This document shows positions 49,501 to 59,186 of a stretch of DNA of 64,000 nucleotides, in pieces. Each line of letters begins with the position of its first letter. The stretch's first letter is position 1. The position numbers and the translations under genes are program-made. The notes under the pieces were generated by a model. The model made no database searches. It was not told the origin of the DNA and worked only from the letters and a program-made list of their open reading frames with translations. This stretch comes from Brachycybe producta (Eukaryota > Arthropoda > Diplopoda > Playtdesmida > Andrognathidae). The stretch covers positions 837,501-901,500 of the forward strand of contig JAUPFP010000008.1 of the NCBI GenBank assembly GCA_036925085.1, written 5' to 3'.

Positions 49501-52500
49501 GTCGACTCTCTTGTAAGAATAATTTCCACAAATTGTGTGTGTGTGTCTTTTTCACTTGTCTCTTCTTTTATTTATCCTTAACCACCCTCCTCCTTTTCTT
49601 TCCTTCCTTCCGTCCTTAATTTCCATCATTCGAAAAAGAGAGAATCGTTACGTTTCTGATGAGAATAAAACTATTCGATTGATTCATAAAGAGACACCCT
49701 TTTTTTTCTTTTTTTTTTCTTTTTTTTGTGTCGAGTTTTACAGGTTGTGAGTTTCAATGAGAAGCAAAATCGGAACCTCTTCCTCCTCCTCTCAGATTAG
49801 GATCGCTCCGAGAAAAGAGAGAGACAGGGTGAACAATAAAAACGCTTCTTTCTTCTGTACAACTCCTTCTTCCTCTAGTCTTTTGATTGAACGGTCCGCG
49901 ACAACCGACCCGTACCTTGTCAATGCGTGTCGGTGTGTTTTCGTTTGTGCGACTGCGTGTCAGTGTGCAGATGTGGGGGAATGAATTGAAATTTTGCATT
50001 GATGCAAACTCAAACCAATTCTTTTATGTGTTTTTTTTTTTTGAGGGAGGGTTTGATTCTATTTGCTTCTGAAGTCGTGATTCCACACTTGGCTTTTACT
50101 AGTCACTGCAAAAAGTAATTCAAGGCAACCATAGCTTTAGAGTTATTAGTAAGCTCAGAACAAAACACCAAAAGGGTGTGAAGAATTGTCTGCTTTTTTG
50201 AAGCTAGAAGGAAGACATCTTTCTTAAAATGTCATCCATGTTTTATATGCTCATTCAGTTGTATTATAACAGAAGCACGAACATTGTAAGTACAGTTTGC
50301 GCCATCTATCGGAAACACTCGGTTTTCACAAGAAATGCTCCATAGGAAGAGCTCTTAATTGATTTACCTCTGTATATTTAATAGAAAACAACGTCATTGA
50401 AGCTCATACATGGTGCCTTAGGGCGGGTATACACTTGTTGCGTATCGTATCCGTATCATTCACTGATACGGATACGGTGTTCACACTATTCGATGTTTCT
50501 CGTATCATCGTATCAAAATGCGCGATATAAGATGGCAGACGTCCCCGTTTCATCTAGTTTCATTTCAACTGCCGAAATATTGTGCAACGGAGTGACCGAG
50601 CGCGCTGCCCGTCCCAACTTTCTCCACCGCGTATCGTATCATTTCTTTGATGCGTGACAGGGGGGGGGGGGGGAAACGACAAATGATCGATCGATCGGGT
50701 TCGTTACGTTTCTTTGTTATCATATTTTGATACGGAACGATGCTGTGCTAGCTGTATCCATTGATACGCATCAGGGGGGCTACGATACACAGAAATGCAA
50801 CAAGTGGGGATGCCCTGCCTAAGGCCGCTTTCTCACAAGAGGATACGTGTATGATAAATACTGAATTTACATGTACATCAATGGAAGCATTTCTGTATTG
50901 CCGTATGAACGACGCTTCTATTTGTCTACATGTAAATTCAGTATCTTATCATCATACACATAATGTATCTGTCATAATTAACTTATCCTCGTGTGAAAGC
51001 GGCCTAAACTAGAGAAGTTTGCTGTAATTTTGCAGCGACTAAGTAGCCTAGTGGAACCACGACTTAAAACTATTAAAGGAAGAATAGTCTTTTTTTTTTT
51101 TACAATAAATCAATAAAAGCAAAGGCTTTTTTTGACTGGAACTCCACACTTTAGACTTCGAAACACCACCACGGAAAAAAAAATATAAAGCAATTATCAC
51201 TTAAATACTTCAATATAGCGGACAATTCTAAACATCTTATTTGATTAAATGTAATTTCTGAGTGCAAAAGGGTTAAATCTTTTATGTTTATTTGGGTTAG
51301 TTAAGTGGCTGATTGTTTGATAATGTTCTGAGGAATAACTTGGACATAATATCGCCTGAGCGGATTTGGTGCCAATTATAATTCCACTAAATTTGGCACC
51401 GTTCTGAGGAGAGAACTTCTAAACAAGGGAAATTGGCGCCGACTTGAGAAGTTGTTGGCAGGATGATTTGGGAGGGGGGGGGGGGGGATAGGGAAGGGGG
51501 AAAGGAAGAAATTGAACTAATTGCATGCCTCTCTCTCTGTGTCTTGTGTTTCAGGAACCTTTGTATACACTTTCATTATGAGATATTTTTGTTTATAGCT
51601 TTTTTCAGATTTATAAATGTGACGGCCATTGACGTGTGCTCAGCTTCCGATGCCAACCTACCTCTCTTTTTGAAAATCACACACAAAACATCTGTATTTC
51701 TCTCTCCCCAAACCCCGTTTCCCATTGATTTTGAACGAAGCGCACATTGCAAACCAATCGATATCTTTGTGTCCTTTTTTTTTTTCTTCTCCTTTTATTG
51801 GCCCAATCCTCGCAACCCCCCCCCCCCCCCCCCAATAGTTATTTCTTGTTTTTATTTCTCTCCGGAAAATGCTGCAGGAGAGTCTTAAATAATATTGCGC
51901 GCTTTTGTTTGACTGCAGTCATTTTAATGTAGTTATTTCTCTTTTCTTTTTCTTTTTTTTTTACAAAAAAATGTCTTGTTTTGTATTTGGTCGGAAGTGC
52001 TGCTATCAGAAAAATTCGCTATTTGGAGCACATTGCTAAGGATTTTGATTTTCGGGTGGCCTTATTTTATGCAGTTAGCATTCAGCACCCCCAATAAAGG
52101 CAAATGTGTTCTATCCACGGAAGGCAACACAGCGCCAAACTTAAAGGCGGTTGTAGACATTGCGAGTTTGCCTCGCTAGGCAGTTTCGCGAATCAAAGCT
52201 CGCATGTTCTAGACTATTCCTCGCCCTGAGTCTCAGCCCCACTTGCCTCACTCTCCATCCGCGCACTAGTCGGTAAACACCCTGCATCAAAAACGTTTCG
52301 CAGTCGAAACTCGCGGCGTGTAGACCAAAAATGAACCAGGCCGAGGCAATCAGACTCATCGAAGTTTACAGTAATTACCGATTATTGTATAACCCTTCAA
52401 GACAACTGTCCGCTCACCCTTGATTCACGTAGATTTGCGAAAGACATTTTGGATCGCCTCGCGCCTGACTCGCGAGGGATATTCGCTATTGAGATTCGCG

Positions 52501-55500
52501 AGGAAAAAATCGCAATGTCTACAACTGCCTTAAGAGTGTTAAAGGGCCTGTAGACATTGCGAGTTTTTCCTCACGAATCTCAATAGCGAGTTAGGCGCGA
52601 GGCGATCCAAAATGTGTTTCGCAAATCTACGTGAATCAAGGGTGAGCGGACAGTTGTCTTGAAGGGTTATACATTAATCGGTAATTACTGTAAACTTCGA
52701 TGAGTCTGATTGCCTCGGCCTGGTTCATTTTTGGTCTACACGCCGCGAGTTTCGACTGCGAAACGTCTTCGATGCAGGGTGTTTACCGACTAGTGCGCGG
52801 ATGGGGAGTGAGGCAGCCAAGCGAGGCAAGTGGGGCTGAGACTCAGGGCGAGGAATAGTCTAGAACATGCGAGATTTGATTCGCGAAACTGCCTAGCGAG
52901 GCAAACTCGCAATGTCTACAGGCGCCTTTACATGAAGCACAAGGGTCGGAGCTGGCTGTTTTTTGTGTGTGTGTGTGTGAGAAATGCATATGGACCTCAT
53001 AGTCCTGGTGGGCTTCATTCATGCATCTTGTTGGCCTTGTGGGTTTGATCTGCTAGGCTAGCTATAATTTTGTGGGCTGGTATGGGTCTTAATGTATTTT
53101 TTTTTTTTACAGAATGTTAGGTTTCTTGTCCAAACAGTAGATTTTTCTGGTTGGTAGCATTTTCTGTCAAATATACACAAAGAGTAAAAATGGTAATTTT
53201 GTTGATTGTTTCGATTCCCAAGTATTAGAATCATTCTTTTAAGTTTCACAAGTTGCCGTTTTTACTCTCCTTAAAGTTTCAACCTAAACGTTTTTCAATG
53301 ATAAGCGATTTGAAACCATGACTGGAACAACGTTGTAACTGACAATTTTAAAATTTTTGAAAAATGCCAAATGAACCAGTTATTGTTCCACATAAGATTC
53401 TGTGAAATAATCCTACTTCACAGCTATTTTTTTGTGTGTTTCTAAGTGACACAGGGAAGATGACAACAAGTCACATATGACCATTTTCTACCGACAAATG
53501 AATTTTAGTTTGTTTTTGTCAATTACAACGTTGTGTTCCAACCATGGCTTCAATTATAGCAAGTGTTTTCCTTATTCATAATTAAGTTCTAATTTATTAT
53601 TACTAGAATTAGCTTAAAGGCAAGTAGCGAGAGAAAAAACAGAACGAAGAAAAACAAAAATATTACCGCATTTAATGTGTGTTTTCGCGGCTCACTACCA
53701 CTCGTGCATATTGAAATCCGTTCAGGTTGAAACTTGGTAAGACATCCGATGTCGTCGCGTTGGATGTTGTGTGTGCTTACGAATTTTCGTAAACATTTTT
53801 TCACAAACTCTGCACAACAACAACAACAACAAAAAAAGTAATGATTATGTCTGTTATCTTTTTTTTTTTTCTTCTCTTGTCACATGGGTCTTTCAAACTT
53901 GACTTGAAAAGTGAGAGAGAGAAAATTTGGAAAGAGAGAGAGACCGTCGGGCTCGGCTATCGATATAAATAGTGAAGAATTATCAGTTTGAATCGTGTGA
54001 AGCCAAAACAAAAAGTACCAAAAGAAAATCAGAAATATATTATTATTATTATTATTTATATATAAATTACGTATCTTAAAAAAACAAAACAAAATGATTT
54101 AATTTTGCCTTGTTCTTTTTTTTTTTCTCTTTTTTTCTGTGTATTTTATGCCTTGTAGTTTGTGTGAACGCAAAGCATTCTCGACAACTGTAAAGTGTCG
54201 GCCCTAAACAGGCATACGTGTGTACGTTACGACAGCACAACCCCCTTAATGCTAGGGCCAGAGCAAGAAACAATTGCTCTCTCATACATTACAATGACCG
54301 ACATGCCTGCTGCGGTAAACATCGTTTTTTCCAAAACAAATTCCAAAAATTATTCAAAAAACCCTCTTTTTTAAGTGCTTACTTTCGTAGCCTTCGCAGC
54401 CATTTTTTTTATAATTATTCTTACTATTGTATATTTGTTGCTGTTGTTTTTTTTACTTCATCGTTGTCATCTTGCCGACTTCACATCTCGAACTTTGTGG
54501 CCGAGAAGGGGACAGAATTTCGAATCCGTCTTATTCATGATGTCCTGTTTGTTAGTTTTTGAGGGTGTGGGAAGGGAAGGAAAATCCGCACTTTCTTTTA
54601 ACAAATCTGGTCTCTCAACGGTTGAATGTATTCGCATGAAGTTGATATCATCGATGGCAGAATCTTACCAGACGCTAGATTGGAAGCTTGGGCGTAAAAA
54701 AAAATTAACGGGGAGACCGTTTTATTGTTTCATGCGTAAAAATCACCTAGTTACTGCTCTGCATATGACCTACAACCAATGTGCACCTCAGAAAACCTTT
54801 AAAGTTTTCAACGGTGGCGATGAGCGCATTCGCTCACCTTAAGACCAATCGGATAGATAACGAACGGGGGGATCATTTAACCGATGAGCAAACCGTATAG
54901 TTAATAAGGAAAGTGCGGGGAATATGTGTCCCGCAAACTTCTTTTTTTTAATCTAATACATCCAAAAAGTGGGGAAAAGCGAGGGAGAGACGTACAAGAG
55001 AATGTGAATTACCTGTATTTTCTTTTGCTTCAGGTAACGGAAGTCGTAGTCCGTCGCCCATGTTCGAACTGGAGCAGACGGGTCCGGTCATTGCCGGTCC
55101 TGGTGCCAAGAAAGATGCCCTGCCGTTGATCGGCATTGGACTACCGAAACTGACTGTTGAGCAACAGGAAATGGTCACAAAGGCCAAGAAATATGCTATG
55201 GAACAGAGCATCAAGATCGTACTCATGAAACAGACGATTGCTCACCAACAACAGGTAAGTTGACTGAAATTGATGTTCCTTAAGGAAAACACACATTTTA
55301 GATTGGTGAAGTTGTTAAGATGTTTTTGAGCATCCTTTATTTTTTTCAAAATGCATGGAAATTGTCATGATTAATGACTTTTTTGTTTTCCGTTTTTCTT
55401 TTTCCTTTGTTTCTGTCGCGTTTTTCTTTCCTTTCCTCTTCTTTTTTTTTTTTCTTCTTCTTCTTCTTCTTCTTTCTATGTTCTTTCTCTCTGATCACAG

Positions 55501-57968
55501 CAACAGAAAACAATGCAACGTCACCAAGCTTTAGTACTTATGTGCAGGTTAGTGGTTTTTACCTCTGGTTACAGCGAGTCTTTTCTCGTTTTCTTTGATT
55601 TCCAGCAAATGCTGAATCTCAAGACCCAGTTACAACGTCAGCAGGCTTTGGCTGTCATGTGCAGGTCAGAGAATCACGCGACAACCTGTCAATTCATTGA
55701 GCGAGAGAGACACTCATTTGTATTATTGAGTCAAATGGGGTTCAGAATTTGCAGCCATTCACATCCGTCGCATCGGTGAGATATAACAAGAGTTCATCTT
55801 AAATGTTAAAAACTTGATTTTCAGAGTCTACGTTGGGAGTATAAGTTTCGAGTTAAAGGAGGACACGATACGTCAAGCATTTCTTCCTTTCGGACCTATC
55901 AAAAGTATCAATATGTCTTGGGATCCGGTGACACAGAAACACAAGGGGTTTGCATTCGTAGAATACGATATGCCCGAAGCGGCACAGTTGGCTCTGGAAC
56001 AGATGAATGGAGTCATGATCGGAGGACGAAACATCAAGGTGGTAACGACTGACAATTTATTCAGAAATTTTTTTTTGGAAGAAATTTTGAATCATTTCTT
56101 CTTCACTAAAATAAGTTTGTTTTTTCTTTCGATTTATCTGTTGTCTTAACAGGTTGGAAGACCAAGTAACATGCCTCAGGCACAACCGATCATCGAACAG
56201 ATCATGGAAGAAGCAAAGAGTTACAATCGTATCTATGTCGCTTCCGTTCATCAGGATCTTACCGAAGATGACATAAAGAGGTAATAAAGTAAAGCCAGTA
56301 CTTTTATGCGTTTATAAAAAAAATCAAAAATATGCAAATTGTTTTAAGAAATAAGTGAAATTATGCGACTTTATGCAAATTTCCAGAGAATGTGCCAGTC
56401 ACGCATTTTAATTCTGGATTAAACCTGATTATTATTTCGCTATGACACTCATACGGTATCTTAGTGTACACAAAAGGGTTTGGAACCCTCGTTATCCTTT
56501 TTGTGCATTTTATGCAAACTTTTACCCCGTAGTAATAAACTTCCAATCGATTTTCTAGCTAAATTTGCGTAAATTTGTTGAATTCTTGTATGTTTTCAGC
56601 GTGTTTGAGGCGTTTGGAAAGATTAAGATGTGTAAACTTTCACCGGGAAATATTCCTGGCAAACATAAGGGTTACGGTTTCATAGAGTACGAGACGAATC
56701 AGGCAGCACAGGAGGCGATCTCGTCTATGAACCTGTTCGATCTCGGTGGCCAGTATCTGCGTGTCGGCCGTGCGATTACTCCACCCAATGCGCTGATTGT
56801 ACCCAGTGGAACGAGTACAATGCCTACAGCGGCTGCTGTAGCTGCAGCCGCTGCGACGGCTAAAATTCAAGCCATGGATGCCGTAGCCACGAATGCTCTT
56901 GTAATACTTTTTTAACCGCATTTTTCTCAAAGCACAAGATCTTAAGATTAATGTTAAATGTAAAACATTTGTAGCAAGCTCTCAGTATGGCTGCCGGTAG
57001 TCTATCGACGACTCCAACCATAGTATCGCCAAGTGTTACATCTTCGGGCATTCCACCGCCAGGTCTTGCAATTCCAACCATTGCAACTCCCGGTCTCATC
57101 ACTCCGCAAGTGTTACCACAGGCAGTAATGGCCGCGAATGCACCTGGTGTTATTACCGGAGTTACACCTGTTAGAACAGCAGTTATTCCACCTCCGACTA
57201 TCGTCTCCACACTTCCGTTGGTGACAACTCCACCTACACCGGCAGTGGCCACGACTGCAACACTTGCAGGAGCGGTAGCAGCGGCGCAGGTACATGCGCA
57301 GGCGCATGCTGCGGCCGCTGCAGCAGCCGCGGGAATAGTAAATGCACAGGTTGCTCAGAATGCAGCGATGGTAGCTGCAAGAAATTGTGAAGAAAACTTA
57401 AAGAAGGGTGATGAAGAATTGGAACCACAGACGCTCCAACAACAGGAGAATATGTTGATTAAAGGAAACAATGCAAGGCATATGGTTATGCAAAAGTTAA
57501 TGCGTAAAACCGAGGTACGTTTCCTAGATACAACAATATCAGATGTACTGAGATACTAATCGGAATTTGTATTCTCGGTTTATTTTTGTTTGCAGTCTTG
57601 TGTCGTTGTCCTTCGTAACATGGTCGGGGTCGAAGATCTTGACGATGACCTGAAGTCTGAAGTTACGGATGAATGTGGCCGTTTCGGAATAGTCAGTAGG
57701 GTGATTATTTACCAAGAGAGTCAGTCAGAAGAAGAAGACGCGGAAGTCATCGTAAAGATCTTCGTAGAATTCAGTCAACCCCACGGTGAGTTTTGTCCTT
57801 TTTCATTCGTTGTACGCGTCATTTGTTCTTAATTCTGTTTTCAATTGTTTTTTTACAGAGGCAGAAGGTGCAAGAGACGCTCTGAACGGTCGCTACTTTG
57901 GAGGTCGATTGGTCAAATGCGAATTGTATGACCAAGCCATGTTCGACTCCGACGATCTCTCGGGTTGA
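46582..57968 (+). CDS. PUF60: PUF60, poly(U)-binding splicing factor (RRM1-RRM2-UHM), with alternative exon pair
   Basis: PUF60 binds pyrimidine tracts and helps U2AF and SF1 in 3' splice-site recognition; nuclear. Exons: 46582-46632, 49240-49345, 55034-55254, then either 55501-55547 or 55606-55664, 55825-56038, 56153-56280, 56600-56900, 56975-57514, 57596-57785, 57859-57968. The frame closes at 639 aa (downstream exon) or 635 aa (upstream exon). Features: acidic/lysine N-terminus (about 1-60), helix TPEQQ-like [20 protein letters not shown] with [12 protein letters not shown]1 from about 146 ([14 protein letters not shown]), RRM2 from about 243 ([14 protein letters not shown]), an Ala/Pro/Thr-rich linker (about 321-510) with [10 protein letters not shown], then [12 protein letters not shown] and the C-terminal UHM (about 541-635) with its R-x-F motif in GRYFGGR. 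Introns 1 (2.6 kb) and 2 (5.7 kb) are full of transposons. AATAAA is at 58427-58432. Confidence 0.96.
47372..47786. mobile_element. Nested 415-bp TIR element inside the mariner-like element
   Basis: CTTAGACCACAACACAAGGG-ACTAGCAACT at the left and its exact complement ending at 47786 give 30-bp perfect terminal repeats. A third partial copy of the terminal motif (GTGTTGTGGTCTAAAATC) lies mid-element at about 47571. No transposase. It lies between the mariner-like 5' end and its ORF, so it inserted later. Confidence 0.85.
47803..48108 (+). pseudogene. Truncated mariner-type transposase (helix-turn-helix domain only)
   Basis: ATG at 47803 opens [20 protein letters not shown], then [40 protein letters not shown] and SARTQQNIE: the N-terminal paired-type HTH region seen in a widespread family of invertebrate mariner-like transposases. 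After about 85 residues the frame runs into an unrelated short tail ([14 protein letters not shown]) and stops. The DDE catalytic domain is gone, consistent with an internal deletion that joined the HTH to the extreme 3' end. Confidence 0.8.
48418..48568. mobile_element. GGGCGGAGC-core foldback MITE, copy 6
   Basis: Ends GGCGGTTGGAGACAGCATTA / TAATGCTGTCTCCAACCGCC pair; the core has CCCCGCCCTTTTATGAGG and GGTCTGATGTCATATG. Confidence 0.75.
48579..48734. mobile_element. GGGCGGAGC-core foldback MITE, copy 7 (arm partly lost)
   Basis: Begins CAGGCGGTTGGAGACGGCAT, 10 bp after copy 6 and with the same terminal sequence. The core has CCAATTAGAAATTGAAAAGG and ATAAAAGGGGCGGGGCGAAC. The right end (TTTTTTACTGCCTG) does not pair with the left end, so it is either rearranged or recombined with copy 6. 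Confidence 0.65.
50416..50824. mobile_element. TIR element, about 410 bp, in PUF60 intron 2
   Basis: CCTTAGGGCGGGTATACACTTGTTGC at the left and GCAACAAGTGGGGATGCCCTGCCTAAGG at the right are imperfect inverted repeats. The interior repeats GTATCGTATCCGTATCA-type words. A poly-G run is at 50660-50672. Confidence 0.65.
50822..51004. mobile_element. Palindromic MITE, about 183 bp, abutting the previous element
   Basis: AGGCCGCTTTCTCACAAGAGGATA at the left pairs with TATCCTCGTGTGAAAGCGGCCT at the right; the inner arms ATACTGAATTTACATGTACA / TGTAAATTCAGTAT also pair. It starts where the preceding element ends. Confidence 0.75.
52145..52529 (+). mobile_element. 385-bp element with TTAA target duplication, unit 1
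   Basis: Terminal repeats AGGCGGTTGTAGACATTGCG / CGCAATGTCTACAACTGCC are flanked by TTAA at 52141-52144 and 52530-52533. TTAA duplications are typical of piggyBac and Kolobok elements; the RGG start favours Kolobok. GC-richer than the neighbourhood (many CGCGAG words). No transposase. Confidence 0.82.
52543..52926 (-). mobile_element. Same TTAA element, unit 2, inverted head-to-head with unit 1
   Basis: Begins AGGGCCTGTAGACATTGCGAG after TTAA (52539-52542) and ends CGCAATGTCTACAGGCGCC before TTTA. The reverse complement matches unit 1 nearly base for base through its length, apart from a 12-nt insertion-like difference (CTTGGCTGCCTC) near one end. The units are separated by 13 bp including the TTAA sites. 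Confidence 0.82.
55501..55547 (+). other. PUF60 alternative exon a (47 nt, mutually exclusive)
   Basis: Acceptor gatcacag, donor tgcag|gttagt. Encodes [15 protein letters not shown] plus the first two bases of an Arg codon that is completed by the RRM1 exon (R-VYVGS). The Q/R/H-QAL-x-x-MCR ending matches exon b and the family sequence RQRALAIMCR. Phase 0 in, phase 2 out. Confidence 0.8.
55606..55664 (+). other. PUF60 alternative exon b (59 nt, mutually exclusive)
   Basis: Acceptor gatttccag, donor tgcag|gtcaga. Encodes [19 protein letters not shown] plus two bases. Phase 0 in, phase 2 out, as exon a. If both exons were spliced together the frame would read AGC-AAA-TGC-TGA and stop, so only one can be used in a productive mRNA. 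Exon b is closer to the human sequence. Confidence 0.85.
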
Positions 57969-58925
57969 AGTTCGAATAACGAAGCGACCGTTGTAATCTT
58001 CAAAGTTTTATTGATGATGTGCAGACTGTTGTTGATCATTCATTATTATTTTTTTTAAATGTGTTGTTTCCCCAGCTGAAAAATTCATTTGTTTTGGAAA
58101 AAGCGACATACTTTCGAAATACTTTCACATTGAAAAACACGATTATACTTCAAATGTTTTCTTTTCTAGTTTAATTATAATTGAGGGGTATCTTCAATTA
58201 TAATTAAACTGTTAATAAGGAAAAATATTTAAAAAATCATTGTTCTTTTATGAAAGACAAAAATGTGTATAGATCAAATATTATGTTATATAAACTTACT
58301 GTTGGAAGTTCGTCTTCAAAGAGCCATGAGGACAAGTGGAATTCTTCAATTGAATTATTTCTTCTTTTTTTCAATTCATCCATAATTTGATGGACCATCA
58401 GATCTGTGACAATGAATTTTGAGTTCAATAAATGTTCGATTTCTTTTTTTTTAATGCCTTGTGTTTATCTTTTTTTTTTTGCTTAATCCTAAAACAATAG
58501 TGTTTGTAGCATTCTTTACTAATGAATTTTGTTCAAAATGTTCTTAAATAATGTAGTAAATATTCGTAACTAGTGAATATTTTTACTAAAGGGGAAATAA
58601 GTAGTAAATAACCACTAACACTTGTAATTTAGGATTTTCCAAAAAAAACCCTGTTTATGAAGGACTGCAATTTTTAATTGGCAAACAAAGTTTTTGTGTT
58701 GAATCCAAAGCCTGTCACAAATACTGTGACACAGTAGTCAATTTAGTCAAATAGCCAATGTTTATCATCTTATACACCATCTAGTGTGAGAAATCACAAG
58801 CTTACATTTTTGTTTACAACTTTTTCCATAAGTGTGGCCATGTCTTTTTTTGGCGCCATAAGTGGTGCCTTAACTGTGGCCATATATCTTTTTTTTAACT
58901 TTTATTTAATTTTGTGCATGTCCTT

Positions 58926-59038
58926 TACAGGGCTTCGTACACAATATTATTGAGGGTGTGTGCACAATATTATTGAGCCCATAACGCAATATTATTGAAC
59001 AGAAATTATTGTGCGAAATGTCCCAAACGGGCTTCCAT
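58926..59038. repeat. Dispersed AATATTATTGA repeat; holds the empty-site copy for the element at 45879
   Basis: Three ACAATATTATTGA-type words are followed by ACAGAAATTATTGTGCGAAA-TGTCCCAAACGGGCTTCC. The last part matches, nearly base for base, the two halves that flank the palindromic element at 45879-46142 when these are rejoined at one CAAACG. Confidence 0.8.
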
Positions 59039-59066
59039 AATAGTTTGAGTGCCACAAGATTACTTG

Positions 59067-59108
59067 TATCGATAATATGATATATCGATATATATAATTG
59101 TATCGATT
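59067..59108. promoter_or_regulatory. TATCGATA (DRE-like) cluster upstream of RPP30
   Basis: TATCGATA occurs at 59067-59074 and 59083-59090 and TATCGATT at 59101-59108, 80-120 bp before the RPP30 ATG. The same motif is clustered before PUF60. Functional role inferred only. Confidence 0.5.
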
Positions 59109-59186
59109 AAAACGTGATCGTTTGGTAGAATTTCGTTTTCGTTTACCACGTGTTCTTGTAAATTGAAATCATAATTCATAACAATA

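Larger units (their letters stand above)
57969..59186. other. PUF60 3' UTR and RPP30 upstream region
   Basis: The first about 460 bp are probably PUF60 3' UTR, ending near AATAAA (58427-58432). A short palindrome GTTTAATTATAATTGA / TCAATTATAATTAAAC is at 58167-58209. A dispersed repeat (58926-59038) and an ATCGAT cluster (59067-59107) precede the RPP30 ATG. Confidence 0.6.

Noticed and set aside
51463-51888. 141-codon open frame in PUF60 intron 2
   Set aside because: Composed of poly-G, poly-T and poly-C runs; no domain; lies among repeats.
52141-53048. Open frames encoding [12 protein letters not shown] on both strands
   Set aside because: Mirror-image translations of the two inverted TTAA elements, not genes.
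54218-54842. Two overlapping open frames (114 and 155 codons) in PUF60 intron 2
   Set aside because: No recognisable domain, neither joins PUF60 exons in phase, and the stretch includes simple T-rich sequence; kept out for lack of support.
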